A DNA stretch of 64,000 bases from Kosakonia pseudosacchari (GCF_900184035.1 NZ_FXWP01000013.1:248001-312000); one strand, 5' to 3'; shown: positions 31,934 to 40,951, numbered from the stretch's first letter. Program-made: numbers and translations. The notes: a model not told the origin generated them from the sequence alone.

Positions 31934-33109
31934 ATGACAAATCAATCCACTGAAGTTGCTATCGTCGGCGGCGGAATGGTCGGCGGAGCGCTGGCACTGG
32001 GGCTGGCGCAACATGGTTTTGCCGTGACCGTGATTGAAAAACAGGAGCCCGCGGCGTTTGATGCAACGTTGCCGCCGGACGTACGCATTTCGGCAATCAG
32101 TGCCGCATCGGTGGCGTTGCTGCGAGGCCTGGGCGTCTGGGAGAACATTCAGGCCATGCGCTGCCATCCATATCGGCAACTGGAAACTTGGGAGTGGGAA
32201 AATGCGCATGTGGTGTTCGACGCTCGCGAGCTGAAGTTGCCGCTGCTCGGTTATATGGTGGAAAACACGGTGCTACAGCGTGCGTTGTGGGAGGCGTTAC
32301 AGGCGCACCCGCAGGTAACGCTACTTACGGCGAAAGAATTAACCGCGCTGCATGCGCACGATGCGCATCAGCAATTAACGTTTGCGGATGGTGACACGTT
32401 AACGGCGAAGCTGGTGGTAGGGGCCGATGGCGCGAATTCCTGGGTACGGCAAGCGGCGGGGATTGGCATTCACGCCTGGCAGTATCAGCAATCCTGCATG
32501 CTTATCACTGTTCAATGCGAACACGAAGCGGGTGACAGCACCTGGCAGCATTTTACGCCTGATGGCCCGCATGCCTTTTTACCGCTGTTTGATAACTGGG
32601 CATCGCTGGTGTGGTATGACAGCCCGGCGCGTATCCGCCAGTTACAGACATTGACGATGGTGCAACTGGAGCAAGAGATTGCCCGACATTTCCCGGCGCG
32701 CTTAGGTGCTGTTAAACCTGTCGCCGCAGCCTCTTTTCCGCTGACTCGCCGTCATGCGCTGCAGTATGTCAGGCCGGGGCTGGCGCTGGTGGGAGACGCG
32801 GCGCATACCATTCATCCGTTGGCCGGGCAGGGCGTTAATCTGGGGTATCGCGATGTGGATGCGTTGCTGGATGTATTGACCAGTGCGCGTACGCACGGTG
32901 AAGTCTGGGCCAGTCAGCAGATTCTAAAACGCTATCAAACGCGGCGTATGGCGGATAACTTTATTATGCAAAGCGGGATGGATCTGTTTTACGCCGGGTT
33001 TAGTAACTCCCTCGGCCCGGTGCGACTGCTGCGTAATATCGGTCTGATGGCGGCGGAACGCGCAGGCGTGTTGAAACGGCAGGCGCTGAAGTACGCATTA
33101 GGATTGTAA
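31934..33109 (+). CDS. ubiF: 3-demethoxyubiquinol 3-hydroxylase UbiF
   Basis: FAD-dependent monooxygenase of aerobic ubiquinone synthesis that hydroxylates C6 of the ring (2-octaprenyl-3-methyl-6-methoxy-1,4-benzoquinol). 391 aa. The dinucleotide-binding GGGMVGGALALGLA lies at the N-terminus, with VGADGANSWVR and the second FAD motif LVGDAAHTIHPLAGQGVNLG. It is divergent from miaB, 171 bp apart. Confidence 0.96.
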   Translation: MTNQSTEVAIVGGGMVGGALALGLAQHGFAVTVIEKQEPAAFDATLPPDVRISAISAASVALLRGLGVWENIQAMRCHPYRQLETWEWENAHVVFDARELKLPLLGYMVENTVLQRALWEALQAHPQVTLLTAKELTALHAHDAHQQLTFADGDTLTAKLVVGADGANSWVRQAAGIGIHAWQYQQSCMLITVQCEHEAGDSTWQHFTPDGPHAFLPLFDNWASLVWYDSPARIRQLQTLTMVQLEQEIARHFPARLGAVKPVAAASFPLTRRHALQYVRPGLALVGDAAHTIHPLAGQGVNLGYRDVDALLDVLTSARTHGEVWASQQILKRYQTRRMADNFIMQSGMDLFYAGFSNSLGPVRLLRNIGLMAAERAGVLKRQALKYALGL

Positions 33110-33138
33110 AAGGTCTGCGGGCGCAGCGCCCGCAGTAC

Positions 33139-33726
33139 TCACATAATTGCCAATAATTTATCCAGTGCCGTGTGCGCGCCTTTTTTGTCGATAAAAAAGG
33201 CCTGATACCCGTCAATCCCTTCAACCTGTTGCAGTGCCCATTCGCCATTGTGCATTTTGCGCAGCAACCGCACTGTGCGGTAAAGCGGCACCAGCAGAAT
33301 AATCAGCGCCACGAAGGCTGCCGTCCCATAGCTCGTGGAGAGCGGGTTTGCGCTGGCCTGTTGCACCAGTAGCGCGACAGACGCAACTTGCAGCACGAGT
33401 CTTGTGAGCAGTGTCCGCATACAGAATTGCTGCAGGCGCTGTGGCGTAGAGAAGCAGGGGTTTTTCAGCGATGAGCGTGTTTCCTGCACCGGAATGCCCT
33501 GCACATACACCGTCCAGTGAGTTGTCTCCTTCAGCAGCAGAGCCTGGCCGCTTTCGCTCAGCGTATGCAGACGCATGGATATGACAACCGGGAAGACCAA
33601 CCCCATACAGAGACCATAAAAGATCGGTGCGGAGAGGCCCATAAAAGCAAGACCGAAACCGGTGACCACAAAGAGTACATACAGCGGGGCATAAATTAGC
33701 AGGGCAGTGTTTTGATAGTTCATCAT
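33139..33726 (-). CDS. Uncharacterised inner-membrane protein
   Basis: 195 aa, not recognised. Hydrophobic segments lie at about residues 7-27, 30-48, 105-123 and 131-152, with a polar loop between the second and third and a soluble C-terminal tail of about 40 residues. The tail (MHNGEWALQQVEGIDGYQAFFIDKKG) is well formed and codon use resembles the neighbours, which argues for a real gene. The start is either of two adjacent ATG codons at 33726/33723; no clear ribosome site is visible. It converges on ubiF and lies downstream of the tRNA operon terminator. I do not recall an E. coli K-12 counterpart at this place. Confidence 0.75.
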   Translation of the reverse strand: MMNYQNTALLIYAPLYVLFVVTGFGLAFMGLSAPIFYGLCMGLVFPVVISMRLHTLSESGQALLLKETTHWTVYVQGIPVQETRSSLKNPCFSTPQRLQQFCMRTLLTRLVLQVASVALLVQQASANPLSTSYGTAAFVALIILLVPLYRTVRLLRKMHNGEWALQQVEGIDGYQAFFIDKKGAHTALDKLLAIM

Positions 33727-33810
33727 GCTGACTCAGAGGAGAGTGGCGGATAAATTACCATACGTTTTATGCAGTGATTAACTACCAACATCCGGGGATG
33801 TGTAGAAAAC

Positions 33811-33838
33811 AAAAAAGCCCGCCTAAGCGAGCTTTTTT
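33811..33838. terminator. Terminator of the tRNA operon
   Basis: Long imperfect stem AAAAAAGC..GC / GC..GCTTTTTT (33811-33838) just beyond the last tRNA-Gln. The T run on the minus strand serves the tRNA operon, and the symmetric T run allows bidirectional use. Confidence 0.88.
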
Positions 33839-33845
33839 GTTTTGT

Positions 33846-33920
33846 TGGCTGGGGTACGAGGATTCGAACCTCGGAATGGTGGAATCAGAATCCACTGCCT
33901 TACCGCTTGGCGATACCCCA
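33846..33920 (-). tRNA. glnX: tRNA-Gln (anticodon CUG), last gene of operon
   Basis: 75 nt including encoded CCA. The acceptor, D, anticodon (TTCTGAT loop) and T arms fold as tRNA-Gln. It differs from the neighbouring CUG gene at one base only: T rather than C at position 47 of the variable loop. Confidence 0.97.
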
Positions 33921-33953
33921 AAAGTGCGTTCGCGAAAGCAAACGTCTTTGAGA

Positions 33954-34028
33954 TGGCTGGGGTACGAGGATTCGAACCTCGGGATGGTGGAATCAGAATC
34001 CACTGCCTTACCGCTTGGCGATACCCCA
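33954..34028 (-). tRNA. glnV: tRNA-Gln (anticodon CUG)
   Basis: 75 nt with encoded CCA and anticodon CTG in a TTCTGAT loop. Position equals E. coli glnV, the supE locus. The variable loop reads CATCC against CATTC in the downstream copy. Confidence 0.97.
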
Positions 34029-34073
34029 ACAAATCTTTTTCAGGCTTAATGTTTTAACATTAGACCTTAAATA

Positions 34074-34150
34074 TGGTGGCTACGACGGGAATCGAACCTG
34101 TGACCCCAGCATTATGAGTGCTGTGCTCTAACCAGCTGAGCTACGTAGCC
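34074..34150 (-). tRNA. metU: Elongator tRNA-Met (CAU), second copy
   Basis: 77 nt with encoded CCA. Begins GGCTACGTAGCTCAG and has anticodon CAT in the loop CTCATAA. Elongator type: the acceptor stem is fully paired, unlike the initiator. Identical to the first copy at 34480. Confidence 0.97.
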
Positions 34151-34178
34151 AAGTTTTACTGCTTTCCCAGTCATCGAC

Positions 34179-34253
34179 TGGCTGGGGTACCTGGATTCGA
34201 ACCAGGGAATGCCGGTATCAAAAACCGGTGCCTTACCGCTTGGCGATACCCCA
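34179..34253 (-). tRNA. glnW: tRNA-Gln (anticodon UUG)
   Basis: 75 nt with encoded CCA. The anticodon loop TTTTGAT gives UUG. Identical in sequence to the next Gln gene upstream in the operon. Confidence 0.97.
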
Positions 34254-34288
34254 ACGACTAGTGCGTTTCGCAGGAGTCGAAGAAGAGA

Positions 34289-34363
34289 TGGCTGGGGTAC
34301 CTGGATTCGAACCAGGGAATGCCGGTATCAAAAACCGGTGCCTTACCGCTTGGCGATACCCCA
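34289..34363 (-). tRNA. glnU: tRNA-Gln (anticodon UUG), first copy
   Basis: 75 nt with encoded CCA, anticodon UUG. Tandem duplicate of the gene at 34179-34253 with a 35-bp spacer. Confidence 0.97.
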
Positions 34364-34386
34364 TCCGTGCAACGCTTACTTGGGAA

Positions 34387-34471
34387 TGGTGCGGGAGGCG
34401 AGACTTGAACTCGCACACCTTGCGGCGCCAGAACCTAAATCTGGTGCGTCTACCAATTTCGCCACTCCCGC
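34387..34471 (-). tRNA. leuW: tRNA-Leu (anticodon UAG)
   Basis: 85 nt with the long class II variable arm and encoded CCA. The anticodon loop ATTTAGGT gives UAG, which reads CUN codons. Second gene of the operon. Confidence 0.97.
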
Positions 34472-34479
34472 AAAAAAGA

Positions 34480-34556
34480 TGGTGGCTACGACGGGAATCG
34501 AACCTGTGACCCCAGCATTATGAGTGCTGTGCTCTAACCAGCTGAGCTACGTAGCC
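34480..34556 (-). tRNA. metT: Elongator tRNA-Met (CAU), first gene of operon
   Basis: 77 nt with encoded CCA, identical to the copy at 34074-34150. First gene after the operon promoter, with only 8 bp to leuW. Confidence 0.97.
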
Positions 34557-34594
34557 ATCTTTTTTCGCGTTACCTTATCGGCGTTGCGGGGCGC

Positions 34595-34623
34595 ATTATG
34601 CGTATTGGGCCTTACAGCGTCAA
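34595..34623 (-). promoter_or_regulatory. Promoter of the metT-leuW-gln tRNA operon
   Basis: On the minus strand TTGACG (34618-34623) and CATAAT (34595-34600) are 17 bp apart. The -10 is followed by GCGCCCCGC, a GC-rich discriminator as in stringently controlled stable-RNA promoters. Transcription should start near 34588. Confidence 0.85.
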
Positions 34624-34730
34624 TACCTTTTTCATCGAAAATTGCCGGAATGTGACTGTTTGGTTAGGTTGCGAACAGCATGACGCTTTATTGGGCGAAA
34701 ATTGATTTTATTCATTAAATCAGCGCACAA

Positions 34731-34756
34731 AAAACAACAGGCCCCGCAGGGCCTGT
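34731..34756 (-). terminator. Terminator of asnB
   Basis: Stem ACAGGCCC (34737-34744) / GGGCCTGT (34749-34756) with a tetraloop, then TGTTTTTTG on the minus strand, 19 bp after the asnB stop. Confidence 0.88.
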
Positions 34757-34774
34757 AAGAATAACCATTACTTA

Positions 34775-36439
34775 TTAATAAGCTGACTGGTGAATACCTA
34801 CCGCGCGACCTGACGGATCGTTCATGGTTTTGAAGGCTTCGTCCCATTCAAACGCTTTCGCGGAAGAACAGGCAACGGATGGACCGCCAGGAACGCATTC
34901 TGCGGCACTCGCCAGCGGGAACAGCTCTTCAAAAATTTCACGGTACAGATACGCTTCTTTCGATGCTGGCGTGTTGTACGGGAAACGGTAGCTGGCCGTT
35001 GCCAGTTGCTGATCCGTTACCTGCTGCGCGGCGACTTCTTTCAGCGTATCGATCCAGCTGTAACCAACGCCGTCGGAGAACTGCTCTTTTTGACGCCATG
35101 CCACGCTTGCCGGCAGGTAGGATTCAAAACATTCGCGCAGAATGTGTTTCTCCATTTTGCCGTTGCTGCCGCACATTTTGTCTTCCGGGTTGATACGCAT
35201 GGCCACGTCAAGGAATTTTTTATCCAGGAACGGTACACGCGCTTCCACACCCCAGGCGGACATCGCTTTGTTTGCACGGGCGCAGTCAAACATATGCAGG
35301 GCCTGCAGTTTACGCACGGTTTCTTCGTGCAACTCTTTGGCATCTGGCGCTTTATGGAAATAGAGATAACCGCCAAACACTTCATCGGAACCTTCGCCGG
35401 AGAGCACCATTTTGATGCCCATCGCTTTGATTTTACGCGACATCAGATACATCGGGGTTGAGGCGCGAATCGTCGTCACGTCATAGGTTTCAATGTGGTA
35501 AATCACATCGCGAATCGCATCCAGCCCTTCCTGCACGGTGAAATGAATTTCATGGTGTACGGTGCCAAGATGGTTGGCGACTTCCTGCGCCGCTTTCAGA
35601 TCCGGCGCGCCTTTCAGACCTACAGCGAAGGAGTGCAGTTGTGGCCACCAGGCTTCTGATTTCTCCTGATCTTCAACGCGACGGGCTGCGAATTTTTTGG
35701 TGATGGCGGAAATGACCGAAGAATCCAGGCCGCCTGACAGCAGCACGCCGTATGGCACATCGGACATCAGATGGCTTTTCACCGCATCTTCCAGCGCCTG
35801 GCGCAGTCCCGCTTTGTCGGTCACATTGTCTTTTACTGCATCGTAGTCAAACCAGTCGCGCTGATAATAAGAGCGGATTTCACCGTCTTTGCTCCACAGG
35901 TAGCTGCCTGCCGGGAACTCTTTAATGGTGCGGCAAACCGGCACCAGCGCTTTCATTTCTGACGCCACGTACAAGTTGCCGTGTTCGTCGTGGCCCATGT
36001 ACAGCGGAATGATACCGATATGGTCGCGGCCAATCAGGTAAGCATCTTTTTCACTGTCATACAGCGCGAAAGCGAACATGCCTTGCAGGTCGTCGAGGAA
36101 TTCCGGCCCTTTTTCCTGATACAGCGCGAGGATCACTTCGCAGTCAGAACCGGTCTGGAATGCGTAACGGTCGCCATATTCTGCGCGCAGCGCCTGGTGG
36201 TTATAAATTTCACCGTTCACTGCCAGCGCATGTGTTTTCTTTTCGTTGTAGAGCGGCTGTGCCCCGGCGTTAACGTCGACAATAGAGAGTCGTTCGTGCG
36301 CCAGAATGGCTTTATCACTTGCATAAACACCGGACCAGTCCGGGCCGCGGTGGCGCATCAGTCGGGATAATTCCAGCGCTTTTTTACGTAATTCGACCGC
36401 GTCGGTTTTAATATCCAGTACGCCAAAAATTGAACACAT
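34775..36439 (-). CDS. asnB: Asparagine synthetase B (glutamine-hydrolysing)
   Basis: Makes asparagine from aspartate, ATP and glutamine-derived ammonia. 554 aa, the E. coli length. After removal of Met1, Cys2 (MCSIFG) is the nucleophile of the N-terminal glutaminase domain. The synthetase domain carries the pyrophosphate loop LSGGLDSS and GEGSDEVFGGY. The ATG at 36439 is mandatory because the nucleophile must be N-terminal; the in-frame ATG nine codons upstream is therefore excluded. Confidence 0.98.
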   Translation of the reverse strand: MCSIFGVLDIKTDAVELRKKALELSRLMRHRGPDWSGVYASDKAILAHERLSIVDVNAGAQPLYNEKKTHALAVNGEIYNHQALRAEYGDRYAFQTGSDCEVILALYQEKGPEFLDDLQGMFAFALYDSEKDAYLIGRDHIGIIPLYMGHDEHGNLYVASEMKALVPVCRTIKEFPAGSYLWSKDGEIRSYYQRDWFDYDAVKDNVTDKAGLRQALEDAVKSHLMSDVPYGVLLSGGLDSSVISAITKKFAARRVEDQEKSEAWWPQLHSFAVGLKGAPDLKAAQEVANHLGTVHHEIHFTVQEGLDAIRDVIYHIETYDVTTIRASTPMYLMSRKIKAMGIKMVLSGEGSDEVFGGYLYFHKAPDAKELHEETVRKLQALHMFDCARANKAMSAWGVEARVPFLDKKFLDVAMRINPEDKMCGSNGKMEKHILRECFESYLPASVAWRQKEQFSDGVGYSWIDTLKEVAAQQVTDQQLATASYRFPYNTPASKEAYLYREIFEELFPLASAAECVPGGPSVACSSAKAFEWDEAFKTMNDPSGRAVGIHQSAY

Positions 36440-36660
36440 AGACTTCTCCGTTAACCTTGAGTGCAAAGCTGTAATGTTGTGTGCTTGCAGTCAAAATGCC
36501 GCAAAAACGGGGCAGGGCGCAAGCCTTTTACCGCGCTGAAAGTAAAAAGTGCAATGATGATTATTGAATGCTGAAAAAAGAGTATGCAAAAGACGCTATT
36601 ATTGATGAATCGCCAAAATAATGCGCATTTTATTGAATGATGTTCTTTTTGGCAGGGGTG

Positions 36661-36690
36661 AAAATAAAAAACCACGTCCGAAGACGTGGT
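36661..36690 (-). terminator. Terminator of the nagBACD operon
   Basis: Stem ACCACGTC (36671-36678) / GACGTGGT (36683-36690) with loop CGAA, followed on the minus strand by T5-A-T4. It lies directly after the nagD stop. Confidence 0.9.
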
Positions 36691-36695
36691 GAAGT

Positions 36696-37448
36696 TTAGA
36701 TAACGTCGATTTCCGCGACCGAGGGATAAATCCACGACGGGCGAAACGGCATGCTGTCGATATCATCAATGCGCGATACGCCGGAGAGTACCAGGATGGT
36801 TTCAAGCCCGGCCTGAAAGCCCGCCAGGATATCGGTACGCAGGTTATCACCCACAATCACTGTCTGTTCTGAGTGCGCCTGCATGGTATTCAGTGCCGCA
36901 CGGATGATCCAAGGGCTGGGTTTGCCGACATAGAAAGGTTTACGCCCGGAAATTTTTTCGATGCCGGCGCACAGCGCGCCGCAGGCCGGATAATATCCGC
37001 GCCCGTGGGTGTCCGGGTTGGTGGCGATAAAGCGCGCGCCATTCGCCACGAAGAACGCAGCCTTATGCATCATTTCCCAGTTATAGGAACGGGTCTCGCC
37101 AACGATGACAAAATCTGGGTTGATATCGGTAATGGTAAAACCGGCTTTGTAAAGCTCGTGGATCAGTGCGCCTTCGCCCACCACATAGGCTTTTTTCCCT
37201 TCCTGGCGCTTAAGGAAATCGGCGGTTGCCATCGCAGAGGTATAAAAGACGCTGGCAGGCACATCAATCCCAGCAGAGACAAAGCGGTTTGCCAGATCCT
37301 GGCCGGTTTGCGAAGGGTAGTTGGTCAGCAATACCAGCGGCATGCCTTTTTCAAGGATGCGGGTGATGAACTCAGCAGCACCCGGCACGGCAACGTTGTC
37401 GTGCATCAGCACGCCGTCAATATCACAGATTACATTCTGAATGGTCAT
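36696..37448 (-). CDS. umpH: UMP phosphatase UmpH (NagD), HAD family
   Basis: 250-aa HAD-superfamily nucleotidase that dephosphorylates UMP and other nucleoside monophosphates, limiting UMP overflow. The catalytic Asp9 and Asp11 lie in CDIDGV, and the C2-type cap domain and the final GDNLRTDI motif are present. Last gene of nagBACD although it has no step in GlcNAc breakdown. Confidence 0.95.
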   Translation of the reverse strand: MTIQNVICDIDGVLMHDNVAVPGAAEFITRILEKGMPLVLLTNYPSQTGQDLANRFVSAGIDVPASVFYTSAMATADFLKRQEGKKAYVVGEGALIHELYKAGFTITDINPDFVIVGETRSYNWEMMHKAAFFVANGARFIATNPDTHGRGYYPACGALCAGIEKISGRKPFYVGKPSPWIIRAALNTMQAHSEQTVIVGDNLRTDILAGFQAGLETILVLSGVSRIDDIDSMPFRPSWIYPSVAEIDVI

Positions 37449-37490
37449 GGACTGTCCGGATAAAAAAATAAGTATTAACGATAGACGCTG

Positions 37491-38711
37491 TCAGTTTTCC
37501 AGCAAACGTTGCAGCAACAGACCGTTCAGCATAGCGCGTTTCACCAGCGCAAACGCGCCGATCGCCGAGCGGTGATCCAGCGCGGAAGGTACCACCGGCA
37601 AGTTTTTGCGAAACGCTTTTAACGCCTGAGTGTTAATGCACGCCTCAATGGCCGGGAGCAGCACTTTTTCTGCTTCGACAATTTCCCCGGCGATCACCAC
37701 TTTCTGCGGATTAAACAGGTTTATGGCAATGGCGATGGTTTTACCCAAATGGCGGCCAACATATTCAATCACTTCACAGGCCAGCGCATCGCCTTTGTTG
37801 GCGGCTTTACAGATGGTCTTGATTGAGCAATCTTCCAGCGTCAGGCGACTCTGGTAGCCCTGTTCTAACAGGTGACGAACGCGGTGTTCTATCGCGGCAT
37901 TGGCGGCGATAGTTTCCAGACAGCCAAAGTTGCCGCAGTGACAGCGTTCGCCCAGCGGCTCGACTTGCACGTGCCCAATTTCGCCGACGTTGCCGTTACG
38001 GCCAATAAAAATACGCCCGTTAGAGATAATCCCGGCGCCCGTCCCACGGTGCACACGCACCAGAATGGAGTCTTCACAATCCTGGCTTGCCCCAAAATAG
38101 TGCTCGGCCAGCGCCAGGCTACGAATGTCATGCCCGACAAAACAGGTCAATTTGAAGCGTTCTTCCAGTGCTTCCACCAGTGCCCAGTTTTCAACCTGAA
38201 TGTGCGGCATATAGCGAATCACCCCGCTTTCCGGGTCTACCAGACCCGGCAGAATCACGGAAATCGCGATCAGTTCGCGGATTTTGCGTTGGCTGGTTTC
38301 AATAAAGTGGCTGATGGTGTTGAGCAGCGCGTGTTCCAGCGTTTCCTGGGTACGTTCGGGCAGCGGGTAATGCTCTTCCGCCAGCACTTTGCTGCTCAAA
38401 TCGTACAAGGTCAGCGTGGTGTCATAACGCCCGAGACGCACGCCGATAGCCTGGAAACTGCGGGTTTCGGTAACAATGGAGATAGCGCGACGGCCTCCGG
38501 TGGAGGCCTGCTGATCGACTTCTTTGATCAGCCCGCGTTCGATAAGCTGGCGCGTGATTTTTGTCACGCTGGCGGGAGCTAGCTGGCTTTGTTCGGCAAT
38601 TTGAATGCGCGAAATGGGGCCGTGTTGGTCAATCAGGCGGTAAACCGCCGCGCTGTTAAGCTGCTTTACGAGGTCAACGTTACCGATTTGAGCTTGTCCG
38701 CCTGATGTCAT
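37491..38711 (-). CDS. nagC: N-acetylglucosamine repressor NagC (ROK family)
   Basis: Regulator that represses nag and chitin-related genes and is released by GlcNAc-6-P. 406 aa: an N-terminal winged HTH (about residues 18-70), then a ROK sugar-kinase-like domain. The ROK zinc motif CHCGNFGCLE is intact. Operator-like palindromes occur in the nagB-nagE gap and upstream of chiP in this window. It follows nagA by 9 bp. Confidence 0.97.
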   Translation of the reverse strand: MTSGGQAQIGNVDLVKQLNSAAVYRLIDQHGPISRIQIAEQSQLAPASVTKITRQLIERGLIKEVDQQASTGGRRAISIVTETRSFQAIGVRLGRYDTTLTLYDLSSKVLAEEHYPLPERTQETLEHALLNTISHFIETSQRKIRELIAISVILPGLVDPESGVIRYMPHIQVENWALVEALEERFKLTCFVGHDIRSLALAEHYFGASQDCEDSILVRVHRGTGAGIISNGRIFIGRNGNVGEIGHVQVEPLGERCHCGNFGCLETIAANAAIEHRVRHLLEQGYQSRLTLEDCSIKTICKAANKGDALACEVIEYVGRHLGKTIAIAINLFNPQKVVIAGEIVEAEKVLLPAIEACINTQALKAFRKNLPVVPSALDHRSAIGAFALVKRAMLNGLLLQRLLEN

Positions 38712-38720
38712 ACCGTCTCT

Positions 38721-39869
38721 TTATGCAGTGACGACCTCGTTGCCATTAACGATGGTCTTGATGATTTTATAATCGCGCGTGAACGCCGTCAGGTTCGCCA
38801 CTTTCCCCGCGGCGAGACTTCCCAGCTTTTCGTCAACGCCAATGGCGCGAGCGGGGTAGAGTGTTGCCATACGCAGCGCTTCATCCAGCGCAATGCCGAC
38901 ATGCTCCACCAGATTTCGTACCCCTTCGATCATCGTCAGGGAGGAACCGCTCAGCGTTCCGTTTTCGTCCACGCACAGTCCATTACGGTAGTATATTGTT
39001 TTGCCAGCAAAAATGAACTGCTCAATATTCGCCCCAGCTGGCGCTGTCGCGTCAGTTACCAGGCAAAGTTTGTCGCCTTTCAATCGCTTAGCATTACGGA
39101 TATTAACGTAATCGACATGCAGGCCATCTGCAATCACGCCGCAGTAAACGTCTGTGTCATCAAGCACTGCGCCTGCCAGACCAGGTTCACGGCCGGTAAT
39201 GTATGGCATCGCATTATATAAATGTGTGGCGAACGTGATCCCAGCGCGGAAACCGGCTTTTGCTTCTTTCAGCGTGGCATTGGAGTGACCGGCAGAAACG
39301 ACGATGCCTGCGTCAGCTAACTGGCGAATCACCTCGGTGCCCGCCATTTCCGGGGCCAGCGTAACTTTGGTGATCACATCGGCGTTCTGGCACAGGAAGT
39401 CGACTAACGCTGGATCCGGTTTACGCACGAATTCCGGGTTGTGCGTGCCTTTTTTAACAATATTCAGCCACGGCCCTTCCAGATGAAGACCCAGTGCCTG
39501 ATGCGGGTATTTAGCCAGGTAATCGCGCATCACCTGCACGCCCTGTTTCATTAATTCATCGCTGGTGGTAATCAGCGTCGGCAGGTAGCTGGTGCAGCCG
39601 GATTTCTCATTCGCCTGCTGCATGATTTCCAGCGTTTTTACGCTAACGGCTTCTGCGGTGTCGTTAAACTGTACGCCGCCACAGCCGTTAAGCTGCACGT
39701 CGATAAAACCGGGGGCAAGGATGGCACCATTCAGCGAGCGTTGTTCAATTCCTGTTGGCAGCTCAGCCAGCGGACAAAGGCGTTCAATCAGACCATTGGC
39801 GATGACCAGCGCATGGTCATCCAGAATTTCATGGCCGGTGTAGATCCGGCCCTGGGTTAAAGCATACAT
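38721..39869 (-). CDS. nagA: N-acetylglucosamine-6-phosphate deacetylase NagA
   Basis: Amidohydrolase that removes acetate from GlcNAc-6-P to give GlcN-6-P. 382 aa, the family length. Metal and substrate residues Glu131 (HLEGPW), His195 (GHSNA), His216 (THLYNAM) and the Asp of VTDATAP are present. A 63-bp gap to nagB holds a small hairpin (around 39908-39920) that may adjust the nagB/nagA ratio. Confidence 0.98.
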   Translation of the reverse strand: MYALTQGRIYTGHEILDDHALVIANGLIERLCPLAELPTGIEQRSLNGAILAPGFIDVQLNGCGGVQFNDTAEAVSVKTLEIMQQANEKSGCTSYLPTLITTSDELMKQGVQVMRDYLAKYPHQALGLHLEGPWLNIVKKGTHNPEFVRKPDPALVDFLCQNADVITKVTLAPEMAGTEVIRQLADAGIVVSAGHSNATLKEAKAGFRAGITFATHLYNAMPYITGREPGLAGAVLDDTDVYCGVIADGLHVDYVNIRNAKRLKGDKLCLVTDATAPAGANIEQFIFAGKTIYYRNGLCVDENGTLSGSSLTMIEGVRNLVEHVGIALDEALRMATLYPARAIGVDEKLGSLAAGKVANLTAFTRDYKIIKTIVNGNEVVTA

Positions 39870-39932
39870 AACTACCCCCGGTTAACTAGGTATACCACTC
39901 CGCAGGATCCGCCTCGCGGAGCGGGAACTGAC

Positions 39933-40733
39933 TTACAGACCTTTAATATTTTCCGCTTCTAACTCGTTGAAGTATTTCAACGTTTTCACTTTCAGCTCCA
40001 TCGTGGACGGTTCGTCGCAGACGATGACCGCTTTCGGATGTAACTGCAGGCAACTGATGGTCCACATGTGGTTAACGTTGCCCTCAACAGCCGCCTGCAG
40101 CGCCTGTGCTTTAACACCGCCGAGCACCAGGATCATCACTTCTTCGGCATCCAGCAATGTGCCCACGCCCACGGTCAGTGCGTATTTTGGCACCTGATTA
40201 ACGTCACCATCAAAGAAGCGAGAGTTCGCCACGCGGGTGTCATGGGTCAGGGTTTTAATACGGGTGCGCGAAGCCAGCGAAGACGCCGGTTCGTTAAACG
40301 CAATGTGCCCATCGTTGCCTACGCCACCCATAAACAGGTGAATTTTGCCGTAAGAACGGATTTTTTCTTCATAACGGCGACATTCTGCGTCAATATCCGG
40401 CGCGTTGCCATCGAGCAGGTTAATATTTTCAGCCGGAATATCAACGTGATCGAAGAAATTGCGGTGCATAAAGCTGTGGTAGCTTTCCGGGTGATCTTTC
40501 GGCAAGCCGACATACTCATCCATGTTGAAGGTGACAACATGCTGGAAACTGACCTGGCCTGCTTTGTGCATCTCAACTAACGCTTTGTACGCGGTGAGCG
40601 GGGTTCCACCGGTCGGTAAGCCGAGAATAAACGGACGGTCTGCGGTCGGTTTGAACGCGTTGATACGATTGACGATATGGCGGGCTGCCCATTTGCCGAC
40701 TTGTTCAGCTGTCGCCAGGGGAATCAGTCTCAT
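39933..40733 (-). CDS. nagB: Glucosamine-6-phosphate deaminase NagB
   Basis: Converts GlcN-6-P to fructose-6-P and ammonia, the entry into glycolysis. An allosteric hexamer activated by GlcNAc-6-P. 266 aa with Asp72 (FNMDEY), His143 and Glu148 ([11 protein letters not shown]) in the active site. First gene of nagBACD and divergent from nagE across a 331-bp control region. Confidence 0.98.
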   Translation of the reverse strand: MRLIPLATAEQVGKWAARHIVNRINAFKPTADRPFILGLPTGGTPLTAYKALVEMHKAGQVSFQHVVTFNMDEYVGLPKDHPESYHSFMHRNFFDHVDIPAENINLLDGNAPDIDAECRRYEEKIRSYGKIHLFMGGVGNDGHIAFNEPASSLASRTRIKTLTHDTRVANSRFFDGDVNQVPKYALTVGVGTLLDAEEVMILVLGGVKAQALQAAVEGNVNHMWTISCLQLHPKAVIVCDEPSTMELKVKTLKYFNELEAENIKGL

Positions 40734-40838
40734 TGTTCACCTCAAAAGTTAAATGAAGAAAGTTGGCGGAATGCGTGCTAACTCAGCGTTAAGCGTAACC
40801 TGGTTCGCGACAGAGAGAAGGGAGCAATCCGTCCTGAT

Positions 40839-40857
40839 ATTTTTAATCATAAAATAA
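40839..40857. promoter_or_regulatory. NagC operator candidate on the nagB side
   Basis: AT-rich near-palindrome TTTTTAAT-C-ATAAAATA centred at 40848. It lacks the CG-rich core and is the weaker of the pair. Its spacing to the nagE-side operator is the main support. Confidence 0.5.
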
Positions 40858-40902
40858 GTTTTGCCTGTTTGCCAGTGATTGGGAGGGTGATTGACGATAC
40901 TT

Positions 40903-40918
40903 AGTGATTTTAATCACA
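40903..40918. promoter_or_regulatory. CRP-binding site between the NagC operators
   Basis: AGTGA-TTTTAA-TCACA matches the TGTGA-N6-TCACA consensus with one mismatch. It is centred at 40910, inside the loop between the two NagC sites, where E. coli has its activating CRP site for nagB and nagE. Confidence 0.8.
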
Positions 40919-40930
40919 GAAAATACGCTT

Positions 40931-40951
40931 TTAATTTGCGAGGCGAATTAA
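40931..40951. promoter_or_regulatory. NagC operator on the nagE side
   Basis: Imperfect palindrome TTAATTTGCGAGGCGAATTAA centred at 40942, with the CG steps 5-6 bp either side of the centre that characterise high-affinity NagC sites. The core resembles the two sites upstream of chiP. Confidence 0.75.

Noticed and set aside
34209-34523. Open frames of about 90-100 codons across the tRNA genes
   Set aside because: They read through tRNA-Gln, tRNA-Leu and tRNA-Met genes and owe their repeated peptide pattern to the tRNA repeats.
33846-34556. Genomic island or attachment site at the tRNA cluster
   Set aside because: No integrase, no partial tRNA duplicate beyond the normal operon copies, and flanks (asnB, ubiF) are in standard order.
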